Positions 19,171-27,663 of a DNA stretch of 64,000 nt are shown here, piece by piece. Positions within the stretch are counted from its first letter, which is position 1; every line of letters starts with the position of its first letter. A program made the position numbers and the translations under genes. Origin of the DNA: JAJEFO01 sp965209045 (GTDB taxonomy: Bacteria; Pseudomonadota; Alphaproteobacteria; Rhodobacterales; Rhodobacteraceae); NCBI GenBank assembly GCA_965209045.1, contig CBDBPW010000003.1, positions 1,798,001-1,862,000 on the forward strand, in the 5' to 3' direction. The notes below the pieces were generated by a model. That model made no database searches. It was not told the origin of the DNA and saw only the letters and a program-made list of their open reading frames with translations.

Positions 19171-20277
19171 CTAGTTCCAGAAGCGCCCCTGCACGCGAGC
19201 CTCGCGCGGCCCTTGTGGCGTCTCGACGATCAGTTCCGTGCCCGGATTCCAGTGACCCGCATTCACCATCCCGATCGACACGTTTGTCTGGAAGTCTGGC
19301 GACCAGGCCGCCGATGTCACCTGACCGACCCGCTCTCCGTCATTCGTCAACGGCCAAGCCCTGCGGGCGTGGCCGAGCGCCTCTCCCAGGATCGAAATCG
19401 CGCGAACCTGGCGTTCAGGGCCTCGCGCATCTTCCAGCGCGAGCGCCTCCCGGCCGATATGCTCCAGCCCTTCGACGGGCTTGCAGAGCTTGCCAAGGCC
19501 GCACTCCAACGGGGTGTTTTCCATTGTCATGTCATTGCCGTAGCTCAACAACCCGCCTTCGATCCGCTCGATCAGGTTCGGGCAGCCTGGGCGCACGTTC
19601 AGGTCCTCTCCTGCCTTGAAGAGGGCATCCCAGAGAGGCATGCCATGTTGACTGCCCTCAACATAGATTTCGTACCCGCCCTGTTTCGAATAGCCCGAAC
19701 GCGCAACGATGAACGAGGCGTCCTTGAAGGCCAGCCGCCTATGGCGAAAGAAGCGGATGTCACGCACATCAGGACCAAAGACCCTCTCCATCAGGGCGCC
19801 TGACATCGGCCCCTGTACGGCCAGAGGCGACACGTCCGGCTCGAACACGCTGACGTCCAACCCCGCGCCAAGCGCCAGCCCCTTGACCCAGAACAGCAGG
19901 TCGCTGTCGGCAATCGAAATCCACCAGCGCGTGTCACCGTGCTTGATCGCCACCGGATCGTTCAGCATTTTGCCACTTTCATCAACGATCGGCACGTAAT
20001 GGCATTGGTCGGGTTGCATCTTGCGCAAATCACGCGGCGTCAGCATCTGCATCAGCCGTGCGGCATCCGGGCCGTTCAGTTCGATCTGGCGTTCCACCGA
20101 CACGTCCCAGACCTGCACATGTTCCTTCAGATGGCGGTAGTCAGTTTCCAAATCCTCGAAGACCGTCGGCAGAAGCATGCGATTGTAGACGGTGTAGGCC
20201 TTGACGCCGGCGGCTTCGACACCTGGCGTAAATGGCGTCTCGCGCAGGCGGCGGGAAAGCGAAATCAGGTGCGCCAT
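19171..20277 (-). CDS. dmdA: Dimethylsulfoniopropionate demethylase DmdA
   Basis: 368 residues of the GcvT/aminomethyltransferase fold. The sequence follows Pelagibacter DmdA almost throughout, with shared landmarks HLKEHVQ-WDVSVERQ, DVSPLAVQGP, ARSGYSKQGG, LNVRPGCPNLIERIEGGL, SYGNDMT and TSAAWSPDF. These are more specific than those of glycine-cleavage T proteins. DmdA moves a methyl group from DMSP to tetrahydrofolate, giving methylmercaptopropionate. The ATG directly abuts the stop of the DmdB-like gene (TGAATG), and the acyl-CoA dehydrogenase gene precedes that, so all three are one minus-strand operon for the demethylation pathway. No dmdD or acuH gene is present here. Confidence 0.92.
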   Translation of the reverse strand: MAHLISLSRRLRETPFTPGVEAAGVKAYTVYNRMLLPTVFEDLETDYRHLKEHVQVWDVSVERQIELNGPDAARLMQMLTPRDLRKMQPDQCHYVPIVDESGKMLNDPVAIKHGDTRWWISIADSDLLFWVKGLALGAGLDVSVFEPDVSPLAVQGPMSGALMERVFGPDVRDIRFFRHRRLAFKDASFIVARSGYSKQGGYEIYVEGSQHGMPLWDALFKAGEDLNVRPGCPNLIERIEGGLLSYGNDMTMENTPLECGLGKLCKPVEGLEHIGREALALEDARGPERQVRAISILGEALGHARRAWPLTNDGERVGQVTSAAWSPDFQTNVSIGMVNAGHWNPGTELIVETPQGPREARVQGRFWN

Positions 20278-21903
20278 TCAGGTGCCCATGGACTTTGCGG
20301 CATCGCGAAGCTGAAACTTCTGGATCTTGCCGGTAGAGGTTTTGGGAAGTTCTGAAAATACGACTGCCTTGGGCGTCTTGAAGCCGGCGAGATGCTCTCG
20401 GCAAAACTTGATGATCTCGTCCGCGGTCGCCCGTGCCCCGGGCCGCAATTCAACAAAGGCGCAGGGTACTTCGCCCCACTTCTCGTCAGGCTTCGCGACG
20501 ACGGCTGCCACCTGGACCGCCGGGTGGCGAAACAGCACGGCCTCGACTTCGACGGACGAGATGTTCTCGCCTCCTGAAATGATGACGTCCTTCAGCCGGT
20601 CGCGGATCTGCATGTATCCGTCGGGATGCACGACGGCTGCATCGCCGGACCAGAACCGGCCATCTTCGAAGGCCTTTTCCGTGGCATCGGGATCCTTGTA
20701 ATATCCCTTCATCACGGTGTTGCCGCGCACCGCTATCTCGCCTTGGGTCTTGCCATCCGTGGGAACCGGCTGGCCGGAATCAGCATCCATGACCGAGACG
20801 GATTCGACCATCGGCAGGGCAATGCCCTGTTGCGCCTGAAGCTGCGCCTGTTCGCCAGCGTCCAGCTCTTCCCAACCATCCTGCCAAAGGCACATGGAAA
20901 TGTGCCCATAGGTCTCGGTCAACCCGTAGACCTGCATCACCTCGAATCCCATCGCCCTGGTCTTTTCCAGGACCGACGGCGGCGGCGGTGCGCCAGCAGT
21001 CAGCACCTTGATCGCCGGCTCAAACGGGCCGGTGGCACCGGATTCGAATTCGGCAAGCATTTGCAGGACAATTGGCGCAGCGCCAAAGTGAGTCACGCCA
21101 TGGGCACGGATGGTGCCCAGAATCAGGTCCGGCGCGGGCGTTCTGGTGAAGACCATGGTTCCGCCCAGCATGGCAATCACCCAAGGATGACCCCAGCCGT
21201 TGCAGTGAAACATCGGCACGACGGACAGATAGACCGGATAGTGCGGCTGCTGCCAAGCCGCCACTGTTCCAAGCGCCATCAGATAGGCGCCCCGGTGATG
21301 ATAGACCACACCCTTGGGTCGCCCGGAGGTGCCGGAGGTGTAGTTCAGGGCAATGGCGTCCCATTCGTCATCCGGCAGGCCGAGGGCCCCGGCGGGCCCC
21401 GCATCCTGCAACAGGTCTTCGTAGTCCCTGCCACCCATTGTCTGAGCCGCGTTCGCGTTGGGATCGGCGATCTCGATGACGGGCAAAGTCCGCCCCAGCT
21501 CCTCGAAAGCGCGGGTCAGGAGCGGGATCAGTTCCCGATCCACGATCACGGCCCGGGTGTCGGCGTGATTGAGGATATAGGCAATCGTGCCCGGTTCGAG
21601 CCGCGTGTTCAGCGTGTTGATCACCGCCCCGGTCAGCGGCAGGGCGAAGTGCAGCTCGAACAGCTCGGGGATGTTCGGGCAGAGCACCGACACTGTATCG
21701 CCCTTGCCGATCCCCATGGCGACAAGACCGGCCGCAACGCCACGCACACGCGCCGCCATTTCCGCCCAGTTGCGCCGCAGATCACCATAAATGACAGCCG
21801 TGCGGGTGCCGTGCAGCGCTTCCGCCCGGTGCAGGAACGATACGGGCGACAGCGGCACGAAATTGGCTGAAACCTTGTCGAACTCTTCATAGTTCTCTTG
21901 CAT
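20278..21903 (-). CDS. dmdB: Acyl-CoA ligase, DmdB-like (3-methylmercaptopropionyl-CoA ligase)
   Basis: 541 residues from the ATG at 21903, which follows GGAGGAGC at good spacing. It is an AMP-forming ANL ligase, with the P-loop TSGTSGRPKGV, the adenine-site VYGLTETYG, the hinge SGDAAVVHPDGYMQIRDRLKD and the C-terminal catalytic lysine in LPKTSTGKIQKFQL. This family activates carboxylates as acyl-CoA. Its position between an acyl-CoA dehydrogenase gene and dmdA, touching the latter, points to methylmercaptopropionate as substrate; this is inference from context plus family, since ANL specificity is hard to read. Confidence 0.85.
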   Translation of the reverse strand: MQENYEEFDKVSANFVPLSPVSFLHRAEALHGTRTAVIYGDLRRNWAEMAARVRGVAAGLVAMGIGKGDTVSVLCPNIPELFELHFALPLTGAVINTLNTRLEPGTIAYILNHADTRAVIVDRELIPLLTRAFEELGRTLPVIEIADPNANAAQTMGGRDYEDLLQDAGPAGALGLPDDEWDAIALNYTSGTSGRPKGVVYHHRGAYLMALGTVAAWQQPHYPVYLSVVPMFHCNGWGHPWVIAMLGGTMVFTRTPAPDLILGTIRAHGVTHFGAAPIVLQMLAEFESGATGPFEPAIKVLTAGAPPPPSVLEKTRAMGFEVMQVYGLTETYGHISMCLWQDGWEELDAGEQAQLQAQQGIALPMVESVSVMDADSGQPVPTDGKTQGEIAVRGNTVMKGYYKDPDATEKAFEDGRFWSGDAAVVHPDGYMQIRDRLKDVIISGGENISSVEVEAVLFRHPAVQVAAVVAKPDEKWGEVPCAFVELRPGARATADEIIKFCREHLAGFKTPKAVVFSELPKTSTGKIQKFQLRDAAKSMGT

Positions 21904-21946
21904 CGTAGCTCCTCCCAAAGAACCGGTGCGGGGCATGTGCGCGGGT

Positions 21947-23122
21947 TCAGCTTTCGCCGAACCCCTTGGGCACTGGCAGGTCCGGAAGAGACCTGGCGCG
22001 CTTCTGCAGGGCCCGGCCGATCACCACGCGGCTGATTTCGGTGGTGCCATCGACGATGCGCAGCATCTGGCTAAGTCGCGAAAGGCGATCCAGGCCATAG
22101 GGCTTGAGCAGCCCCATGCCGCCCAGCACCTGCGTGCAGGTATTGGCCGCGTTCACCGCTGCATCGGGCACGAAGCGTTTCGCATGGGCCGCCATGACCG
22201 GGCCTTCGGGCGTGCCAAGCGCATTGGCCGCCGCACGATAGAGCAGCCGCGAAGCCTCAAGATCCGTCGCAACGTCGCCGAGCATCCACTGGATGCCGTC
22301 AAGATCAAGGGTCTTGCCACCGAACATCTTGCGGCTCCTGGAATAGCTCAACGCGACGTCCAAAGCGGCTTCCATAAGACCGCAGCAGCCCGCCGCAATC
22401 GAGACCCGGGCGATGTCGATCGCCATCAGCGAGCCCTGAAGGCCCTGTCCGACCGGCAAGATGATGTTGTCCTCGGAGACGACCACATCGGTCATGTACA
22501 TCTCGCTCAGCGGCAGGAATTCGTAGGACGGAGTGTCGTAGCGCGGTCCGAAGGAAAGTCCTTCGACGTCCGCCGGAATGGCGATCATGGCCATGTCCTG
22601 GTGGCCGGGCCTGTCGGTGGTCTTGACCACGGTGAAATAGATGTCGGCCTCGCCGGCCAGAGATACCCAAGCCTTGGCGCCGTTGATGGTCCAGGTCCCG
22701 TCACCGTTGATCGCCGCGCGCGAGTACATGTTGGACGCGTCCGAGCCCGACTGCGGCTCTGTCAGCGAGAAATTGGCCAGCTTGCGGCCCGAGGTCAGCT
22801 CGCGGCCCCATTTCTCCTTGAAGACGTCGGTTCCGAAGCCGCAGCAAGCATAGGTGCAGATATTGTGCATCGACAGCGCAAAGGCATAGGCGCCATCTCC
22901 CTTGCCCAGCTCCTCGTAGACGCGGATGCCTTCGCCCAGCGGCAAGCCCTGGCCGCCGAACTCCTCTGGGGCATACAGCCCGGTCAATCCCAGCACCGAC
23001 GCCTTGTCGGACGCATCGCGCGGCCAGACACCGGCCTCGTTCCATGCTCCTACGTGGGGCTTGATCACCTCGTTAGTGTGTGCTCGGGCGGCGGCGAGAA
23101 TGGCTTCGATCTGTGCTGGCAT
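21947..23122 (-). CDS. Acyl-CoA dehydrogenase in the DMSP demethylation operon (DmdC position)
   Basis: 391 residues from the ATG at 23122 behind GGGAGGACCC. The FAD/substrate motif NFSLTEPQSGSDASNM and the C-terminal QVLGGMGLLKPYGLDRLSR and VDGTTEISR are clear. The known DmdC enzymes are, as I recall, longer (about 590 residues), so this is a normal-length acyl-CoA dehydrogenase sitting where dmdC would be. It may do the same step, oxidation of methylmercaptopropionyl-CoA to methylthioacryloyl-CoA, or serve another acyl-CoA. The usual catalytic Glu position holds Asp (VDGT), as in the other dehydrogenase of this window. It is first in the operon; 43 bases separate it from the ligase gene. 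Confidence 0.85.
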   Translation of the reverse strand: MPAQIEAILAAARAHTNEVIKPHVGAWNEAGVWPRDASDKASVLGLTGLYAPEEFGGQGLPLGEGIRVYEELGKGDGAYAFALSMHNICTYACCGFGTDVFKEKWGRELTSGRKLANFSLTEPQSGSDASNMYSRAAINGDGTWTINGAKAWVSLAGEADIYFTVVKTTDRPGHQDMAMIAIPADVEGLSFGPRYDTPSYEFLPLSEMYMTDVVVSEDNIILPVGQGLQGSLMAIDIARVSIAAGCCGLMEAALDVALSYSRSRKMFGGKTLDLDGIQWMLGDVATDLEASRLLYRAAANALGTPEGPVMAAHAKRFVPDAAVNAANTCTQVLGGMGLLKPYGLDRLSRLSQMLRIVDGTTEISRVVIGRALQKRARSLPDLPVPKGFGES

Positions 23123-23316
23123 GGGTCCTCCCTGATCGCTGGAAAGCGTCCTCGAGCGCAATCTCTATTTTGTCATCAGGCATAGTGAAACAGGAAAATC
23201 CTTCTGGAGAACCTCTTGCAAAACCCCGCATTCGCGAAAGATATCCCCAGAATCAGTCGGTTGTCTGAAAGTTCCGATCTGGGTCTGGAGCCGCCTGCGC
23301 GGCATGTCGAAGGCGC

Positions 23317-23541
23317 ATCACGGACCAAGGACGCAACGCAAGCTACAGCGCGGTCTGCCGCTACGCGGCCGCCCGGAAGCAGCGCATTGGCGCTGGCGCA
23401 TCGGGCGCAAACGACCCGCAGGCGTTCAAGCCCGGTGACGCGTTCCAGTTCGACTGGAGCCAGGAATGCATGTCAATGCCACTGCGCAAAGTAGGGCGGC
23501 TTCCCTTTACGGATCGATCTTGCCGCGATCCTTTGATCTGA
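23317..23541 (+). pseudogene. IS21-family transposase (IstA) remnant
   Basis: An open frame of about 75 codons reads NASYSAVCRYAAARKQRI, then QAFKPGDAFQFDWSQECM, the segment before the first catalytic Asp of IS21 IstA proteins, and then loses similarity after residue 50. No start, no C-terminal part and no istB gene are present. It lies between the DMSP operon and the MNT/HEPN locus, and its end overlaps the decayed tail of the HEPN gene on the other strand. Confidence 0.72.
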
Positions 23542-23980
23542 ACGGCGACGTAGAACCGGCAACAGCATCGTCGTTCGTGACATCAACCTGGAAATGCCTG
23601 ACGAACACGGTAACGAGTTCCGTTGCCTGCTCGATCCACTTTCGCGTCACATCTTCATCGGGAGCCTTCACGACCTTGCCAGAAGCGGTCGGTTACCAGA
23701 ATCCAGTCGAATAGACCGTGAGAGGTGAGAATTCCTCGAGATCGCTCTTGATGACGCAGTCCGAAGGCAGGACGGAAGTCATCCTGTCAATCTGATGATT
23801 TCCCGCGGTGGCTCTCCACTCCATTCTCGAAATGTCCTCGGAAGCAAGGGTCGCCATATCCAGGTTCTCAACAGCGTAGAACAAGAGCATGGCAGTCTGA
23901 CGATCCTCAGGACCGAGCTTTCTCGCACTGTTGACGCCGAGGAAAGCCAGCTTGACATGCGAGCCGGATGCCTTCCCGCT
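23507..23980 (-). pseudogene. HEPN-domain protein, interrupted by an in-frame stop
   Basis: The frame reads a HEPN protein of the type paired with MNT nucleotidyltransferases: AMLLFYAVENLDMATLA, NHQIDRMTSVLPSD, FSPLTVYSTGFW, then TAA at 23693-23695, then in the same frame PTASGKVVKAPDEDVTRKW and IEQATELVTVFVRHFQ to a TAA at 23507. The family normally has a tyrosine codon where TAA now sits (YPT motif), so one base change has broken the gene. The open frame begins inside the MNT gene with no clear start codon before the ATG at 23890. In MNT-HEPN modules the HEPN protein is the toxin. Confidence 0.7.
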
Positions 23981-24293
23981 TCACCTCATGGCTCAATGTC
24001 GTCACGGCATTCTGCGCTGACAGAAAGTCCGACTTCTTGACTGCGAGCAAGTCCAGCGAAAGGTCCACACGCTTCTTGACTTGCCAAAGCGTCATTGGAT
24101 CCGTCATGTCATCCGGGGCGTTGTCTTCAATGATCGCCATGACATCCCAATCGGAGTCGTCGTGAGAATCGCCTCTTGCGCGACTGCCGAACAGCCAGAC
24201 CTCCTCCGCGCGCAAAACTGTGCGGCACAGTTCTACTAGTGTCGAAAGACGCTTGTCAGGCGTACAGGTGGATGAAATCTCAGCCGGGATCAT
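23907..24293 (-). CDS. MNT-type nucleotidyltransferase (antitoxin of an MNT/HEPN pair)
   Basis: 128 residues. The polymerase-beta-like minimal nucleotidyltransferase motif is intact: WLFGSRARGDSHDDSDWDVM holds GS, R and the two metal-binding aspartates, and the later LSLDLLAVKKSDF supplies the third acidic strand. Such proteins AMPylate and silence their HEPN partner. The partner gene downstream on the same strand is broken. The ATG overlaps the stop of the dehydroshikimate dehydratase gene by four bases, an odd junction suggesting that the locus was inserted against that gene's 3' end. Confidence 0.8.
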   Translation of the reverse strand: MIPAEISSTCTPDKRLSTLVELCRTVLRAEEVWLFGSRARGDSHDDSDWDVMAIIEDNAPDDMTDPMTLWQVKKRVDLSLDLLAVKKSDFLSAQNAVTTLSHEVKREGIRLACQAGFPRRQQCEKARS

Positions 24294-26263
24294 GCACGCA
24301 ATCTAGGCGAAAAAGTTGTCCAATCAACCAAGACTGGGTGCCAGGCTGCAATGAAGAGTTGCGGCAATTTGTGTAAGAGCGCACTTGTCCTCGGTTCGCG
24401 CGACACCAATCGCTTCATCGCCGCAGCCCTGAAAGGCGCATTGGCGGCACCGTATCCTCCATAGCCTTGTCGGCGCTCAACGATCTCAAAAAAGAACCCG
24501 TCGCCGTAAGGCGTGCTGTACAACTGCAAGAACTGGCCGCAGTCATCTTCGTCATAGAGGATGTTCCCCTCCCGAAGCCGTTCCAACATGCCTCCACCCA
24601 GCCCGAAACGTGCTTCAAGATCGTCGTAGTAGTTTCCGGGGATCGGCAGCGCCTGGAACCCACGCCCGCGCAGTTGCCTCTCGGTTTCGAACAGGTCATT
24701 CGACTCGAATGCCACGTGCTGCACGGCGGACCCCAGACGCCCTGCAACGAAACGTCCCGCCAACGTGCGGTCCGAATCCGCACCGTTCAAGGTGATGCGC
24801 AGGCTGGCATCCGGGCTCTCGATGACCTGGCTTCGCACGATGCCCCCGGGATCAACGACATCCACGACCGGCCTTTTCGATGCTTCGAACAGGGAGGTGT
24901 AGAACAGGGACCACGCGAGCATCTCGTCGTGGCCCATGGTCTGCGCGACATGGTCCACGCGGGTCAGCCCGGCCCCTTCAAGCGCGTTCCCGGTTGTCGT
25001 GAACTCCACGTCCCGAACATCGGTCAGCCCGCTCGCCGCATCTAGAAAGTGCATGACGCCACCGCCAACCGAATGAATGGCAGGAAGGTGCAACTCTCCC
25101 TGATCGATGCGCTGATGGAACAGCTTCACCTGCAGCGCCTCGGCCCTTCGAACGGTTCCAGCCGCATCTTTCACGCGCAGTCCAATGTCGCAAATGCTGG
25201 TTCCGCGAGACAGGTACGCTGAGTGCGCAAATCCTTCACGCTCGGTGTTGACGACGATGTTTATCTCGCCCTGTGTCCAGAGCGAGACATCCTTGTTGAT
25301 GTGATCTGCAGCATTGGTAAACCCCAACGTTGTCAATGGCGCGCCGAGTCGATTTGCCTCGATCTCGTCGGCAGCAAACTCGATGAACTCGACCCCCTCG
25401 ATCTCCGCTCGGGGAGGCATGGACGGGACGTCGAGATGGGGGGGCGGCTCGATCCGGTTTACGTCATCCATGAGCGCCAGGAGAGATCTCATGCCGTCTT
25501 CGGCAATGGCCCGAGGGCTGCCGCCCCGAAACTGGTCGTTGAAGACCTCAAGCGAAATCGGACCATCGTAGCCAGTCGCGGCAACGGCTTGCATGAACGC
25601 CCGTACGTCCAGATCGCCTTCGCCGGGCATGTTGCGGAAGTGCCGCGACCAATAGAGCAAGTCCATCTCGATCAATGGCGCATCCGCAAGCTGCACGAAG
25701 AAGATCTTGTCGCCGGGAATGCGGCGGACGCTTTCCGGGCTCAGCTTTCGCCCAAGCGTGTGAAAACTGTCGACGATCAGTCCGATGCCTGGATGATCCG
25801 CGCGCCGCACGATTTCCCATGCATCCCGATGGTCGTTGACATGGGTGCCCCAAGCCAGCGCTTCATAGCCCACGCGCAATCCATGTTCGATGGCCACATC
25901 GCCCAAGGCATTCAGGTCATCGGCGGCGCGGTCAATCCCGCCTAAAGCCTTGGGATGCACCGAAGAACAGATCAGCATGAGATCGGTGCCCAGATCCTGC
26001 ATGACGTCGAACTTTCGCTTGGCCCGCTCAAAAGCCCGGGTCCTGTCCGGCTCCGGCAATCCCTCGAAGTCACGAAAGGGCTGGAAGAGCAAGATCTCCA
26101 GCCCGAGGTCACGCACCATCTTTCCCACATCGCGTGGACCGCTGTCGTGAGCAATGAAATCCTGTTCAAAGATCTCGACTCCGTCGAAACCCGCCGCCGC
26201 AATGGCAGCGAGTTTCTCCGGCAAGTCGCCGGCAATCGAGACTGTGGCGATCCCGGTCTTCAT
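24290..26263 (-). CDS. quiC: 3-dehydroshikimate dehydratase (QuiC type, fused to an HPPD-like domain)
   Basis: 657 residues. Residues 1-280 are an AP-endonuclease-like TIM barrel with the metal ligands in place: E134 (VGYEALAWG), D165 (GLIVDSFH), Q191 (FFVQLAD) and E239 (ISLEVFND). Residues 300-620 form a vicinal-oxygen-chelate pair like 4-hydroxyphenylpyruvate dioxygenase with VDHVAQTM, VQHVAFES and FFFEIVE. This architecture is the bacterial QuiC1 dehydratase, converting 3-dehydroshikimate to protocatechuate in quinate/shikimate use. The last 35 or so residues, after GAANAPFRAAAM, are not family-like and read into the MNT start, as if the natural stop was lost. It is followed by other broken catabolic genes. 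Confidence 0.9.
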   Translation of the reverse strand: MKTGIATVSIAGDLPEKLAAIAAAGFDGVEIFEQDFIAHDSGPRDVGKMVRDLGLEILLFQPFRDFEGLPEPDRTRAFERAKRKFDVMQDLGTDLMLICSSVHPKALGGIDRAADDLNALGDVAIEHGLRVGYEALAWGTHVNDHRDAWEIVRRADHPGIGLIVDSFHTLGRKLSPESVRRIPGDKIFFVQLADAPLIEMDLLYWSRHFRNMPGEGDLDVRAFMQAVAATGYDGPISLEVFNDQFRGGSPRAIAEDGMRSLLALMDDVNRIEPPPHLDVPSMPPRAEIEGVEFIEFAADEIEANRLGAPLTTLGFTNAADHINKDVSLWTQGEINIVVNTEREGFAHSAYLSRGTSICDIGLRVKDAAGTVRRAEALQVKLFHQRIDQGELHLPAIHSVGGGVMHFLDAASGLTDVRDVEFTTTGNALEGAGLTRVDHVAQTMGHDEMLAWSLFYTSLFEASKRPVVDVVDPGGIVRSQVIESPDASLRITLNGADSDRTLAGRFVAGRLGSAVQHVAFESNDLFETERQLRGRGFQALPIPGNYYDDLEARFGLGGGMLERLREGNILYDEDDCGQFLQLYSTPYGDGFFFEIVERRQGYGGYGAANAPFRAAAMKRLVSREPRTSALLHKLPQLFIAAWHPVLVDWTTFSPRLRA

Positions 26264-26267
26264 GGCG

Positions 26268-27131
26268 TTATGCGAAGATTTCCTTGAAGCGGTCGATGCA
26301 GAGGCGAAACCCCGCCTCGTAGTCGCCGTTTCCGGGATGATACACGCTCTCGAAGCTGATCACGCCGCCATAGCCATCGGTGCGCAAGGCATTGGCGAGC
26401 GGCTGGAACTGATCGGCCAACTGGCCCTCACCGATACGGCGCACTTCCAGCGTGGCCGACGGCGTGTCAACCTGAACGTCCTTGATGTGGATGTGCCCCA
26501 AGTATCCGTCCTTCGCCGTCTCGTACCCCCGTGGAAAGGCCTCTTCGTGGCACCAGCAGCTGTTGGCCGGGTCCCAGAGAATCTTGAGCACGTCCTTGGC
26601 ATCCAGATCGTCAATCAGCTTTCGCGCCGTCCAGGTGGAGTTGACCATGGTGCCGTTCCCGGTCTCAACGACCAGCGTAATCCCGGCACTGCGCGCCACG
26701 TCGCAAGCCGGGGCAATGAGAGGAAGCGTCCTGTCCCACGCGCCTTTGGCGACATTCCATTCCTCGGCTCCGTTTGTGCCCCATAGAATCTGCTCTTTCC
26801 TGTTCGTCATGATCCTGACAAGCGGACTGCCCACGACGTGCGCCATGTCGATCACGCGCCTGAGTGCATCCATATGCTTGGTGTGCAGGTCGTCTCCGGG
26901 CTCATTGGCCGTGGTCAAGCCCGCAAAGACGTGGCGCGAAAGGCAGGACACGAGCTTGCCGCGATCGCGCAGTTCCGCGTCGATCCTGCGAATCTCTTGT
27001 GCATTGTGATCGCCAACCTCGGTGTCGCCCACGAACTGCAGCTCGGCATATTCGAGCCCGAACTCGTCCATGACATCGATGGCGTGCGCCAAGTCCCGGC
27101 TGATGCCGTCGCAGATCAAGCCCAGTTTCAT
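26268..27131 (-). CDS. Sugar phosphate isomerase/epimerase-like TIM-barrel protein
   Basis: 287 residues from the ATG at 27131, beginning MKLGLICDGISRDLAHA. It is a xylose-isomerase-like barrel; the metal site is visible in LVVETGNGTMVNS, KILWDPANSCW, GHIHIKDVQ and GVISFESVYHPG. Family members are isomerases, epimerases or dehydratases of sugars and polyols. It lies four bases upstream of the quiC start and overlaps the stop of the truncated dehydrogenase by ATGA, so the genes form one operon. It may act on quinate-related or other polyol substrates; the exact role is unknown. Confidence 0.82.
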   Translation of the reverse strand: MKLGLICDGISRDLAHAIDVMDEFGLEYAELQFVGDTEVGDHNAQEIRRIDAELRDRGKLVSCLSRHVFAGLTTANEPGDDLHTKHMDALRRVIDMAHVVGSPLVRIMTNRKEQILWGTNGAEEWNVAKGAWDRTLPLIAPACDVARSAGITLVVETGNGTMVNSTWTARKLIDDLDAKDVLKILWDPANSCWCHEEAFPRGYETAKDGYLGHIHIKDVQVDTPSATLEVRRIGEGQLADQFQPLANALRTDGYGGVISFESVYHPGNGDYEAGFRLCIDRFKEIFA

Positions 27132-27568
27132 TGCGCGCCTTCCCGATGCATTTCCGCGCACACGACCTCTTCAATCACGCGGGCGCAAGCCGAATCGTCT
27201 CCATGCGAGCTCATTAGCTGGCCCACGTGAAATGTCTGCGTCTCTTTCGACGCCATCTGCATCGACACCTCAAGTTCTTCAGCGAGGTCCAAGGAGATCA
27301 TTCGATTCCTGCGCTTCGCGCCGATCCCGGAAACGGCAATGCCGAGAACTTCCGAATTCGCCGGATTGCGGATCATCACCGTTGCGGGGACCGCATCGGC
27401 ATCGGCCACGACTTCCGCCACGCTTCCCGCGCCCGTGCCGCCAATATCTCGAAATCCGGCCCTGTGCACCTCGCCTACGTCAAGGCCAGCCGCCTCGAAG
27501 CCGTTCGCGATCAGGTCCGTCGCAAGCCCGGACTTCATGGTCCCCAAGCCAATCACGCCTGCGCGCAT
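27128..27568 (-). pseudogene. 3-hydroxyisobutyrate dehydrogenase-like protein with a large internal deletion
   Basis: 146 codons where the family has about 290. The N-terminal half has the Rossmann start AGVIGLGTMKSGLATDLI and VAEVVADADAV, and the C-terminal tail ISLDLAEELEVSMQMASKETQ, SACARVIEEVV and AEMHREGA is also typical. The middle, with the catalytic lysine region and most of the helical domain, is missing, and the join near NSEVLGIAVSGIGAKRRN keeps the frame. It cannot be a working dehydrogenase. It still overlaps the next gene by ATGA, so the deletion has kept translational coupling. Confidence 0.8.
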
Positions 27569-27663
27569 GTCACTTCACCTTTCCGTTTCTCAATTGGCGG
27601 GGTTTCAAGCTCGCATCACGCCGGTCCGGTCCTGAAGGCAACGCCGGTCGCGGCGCGAGCTCG

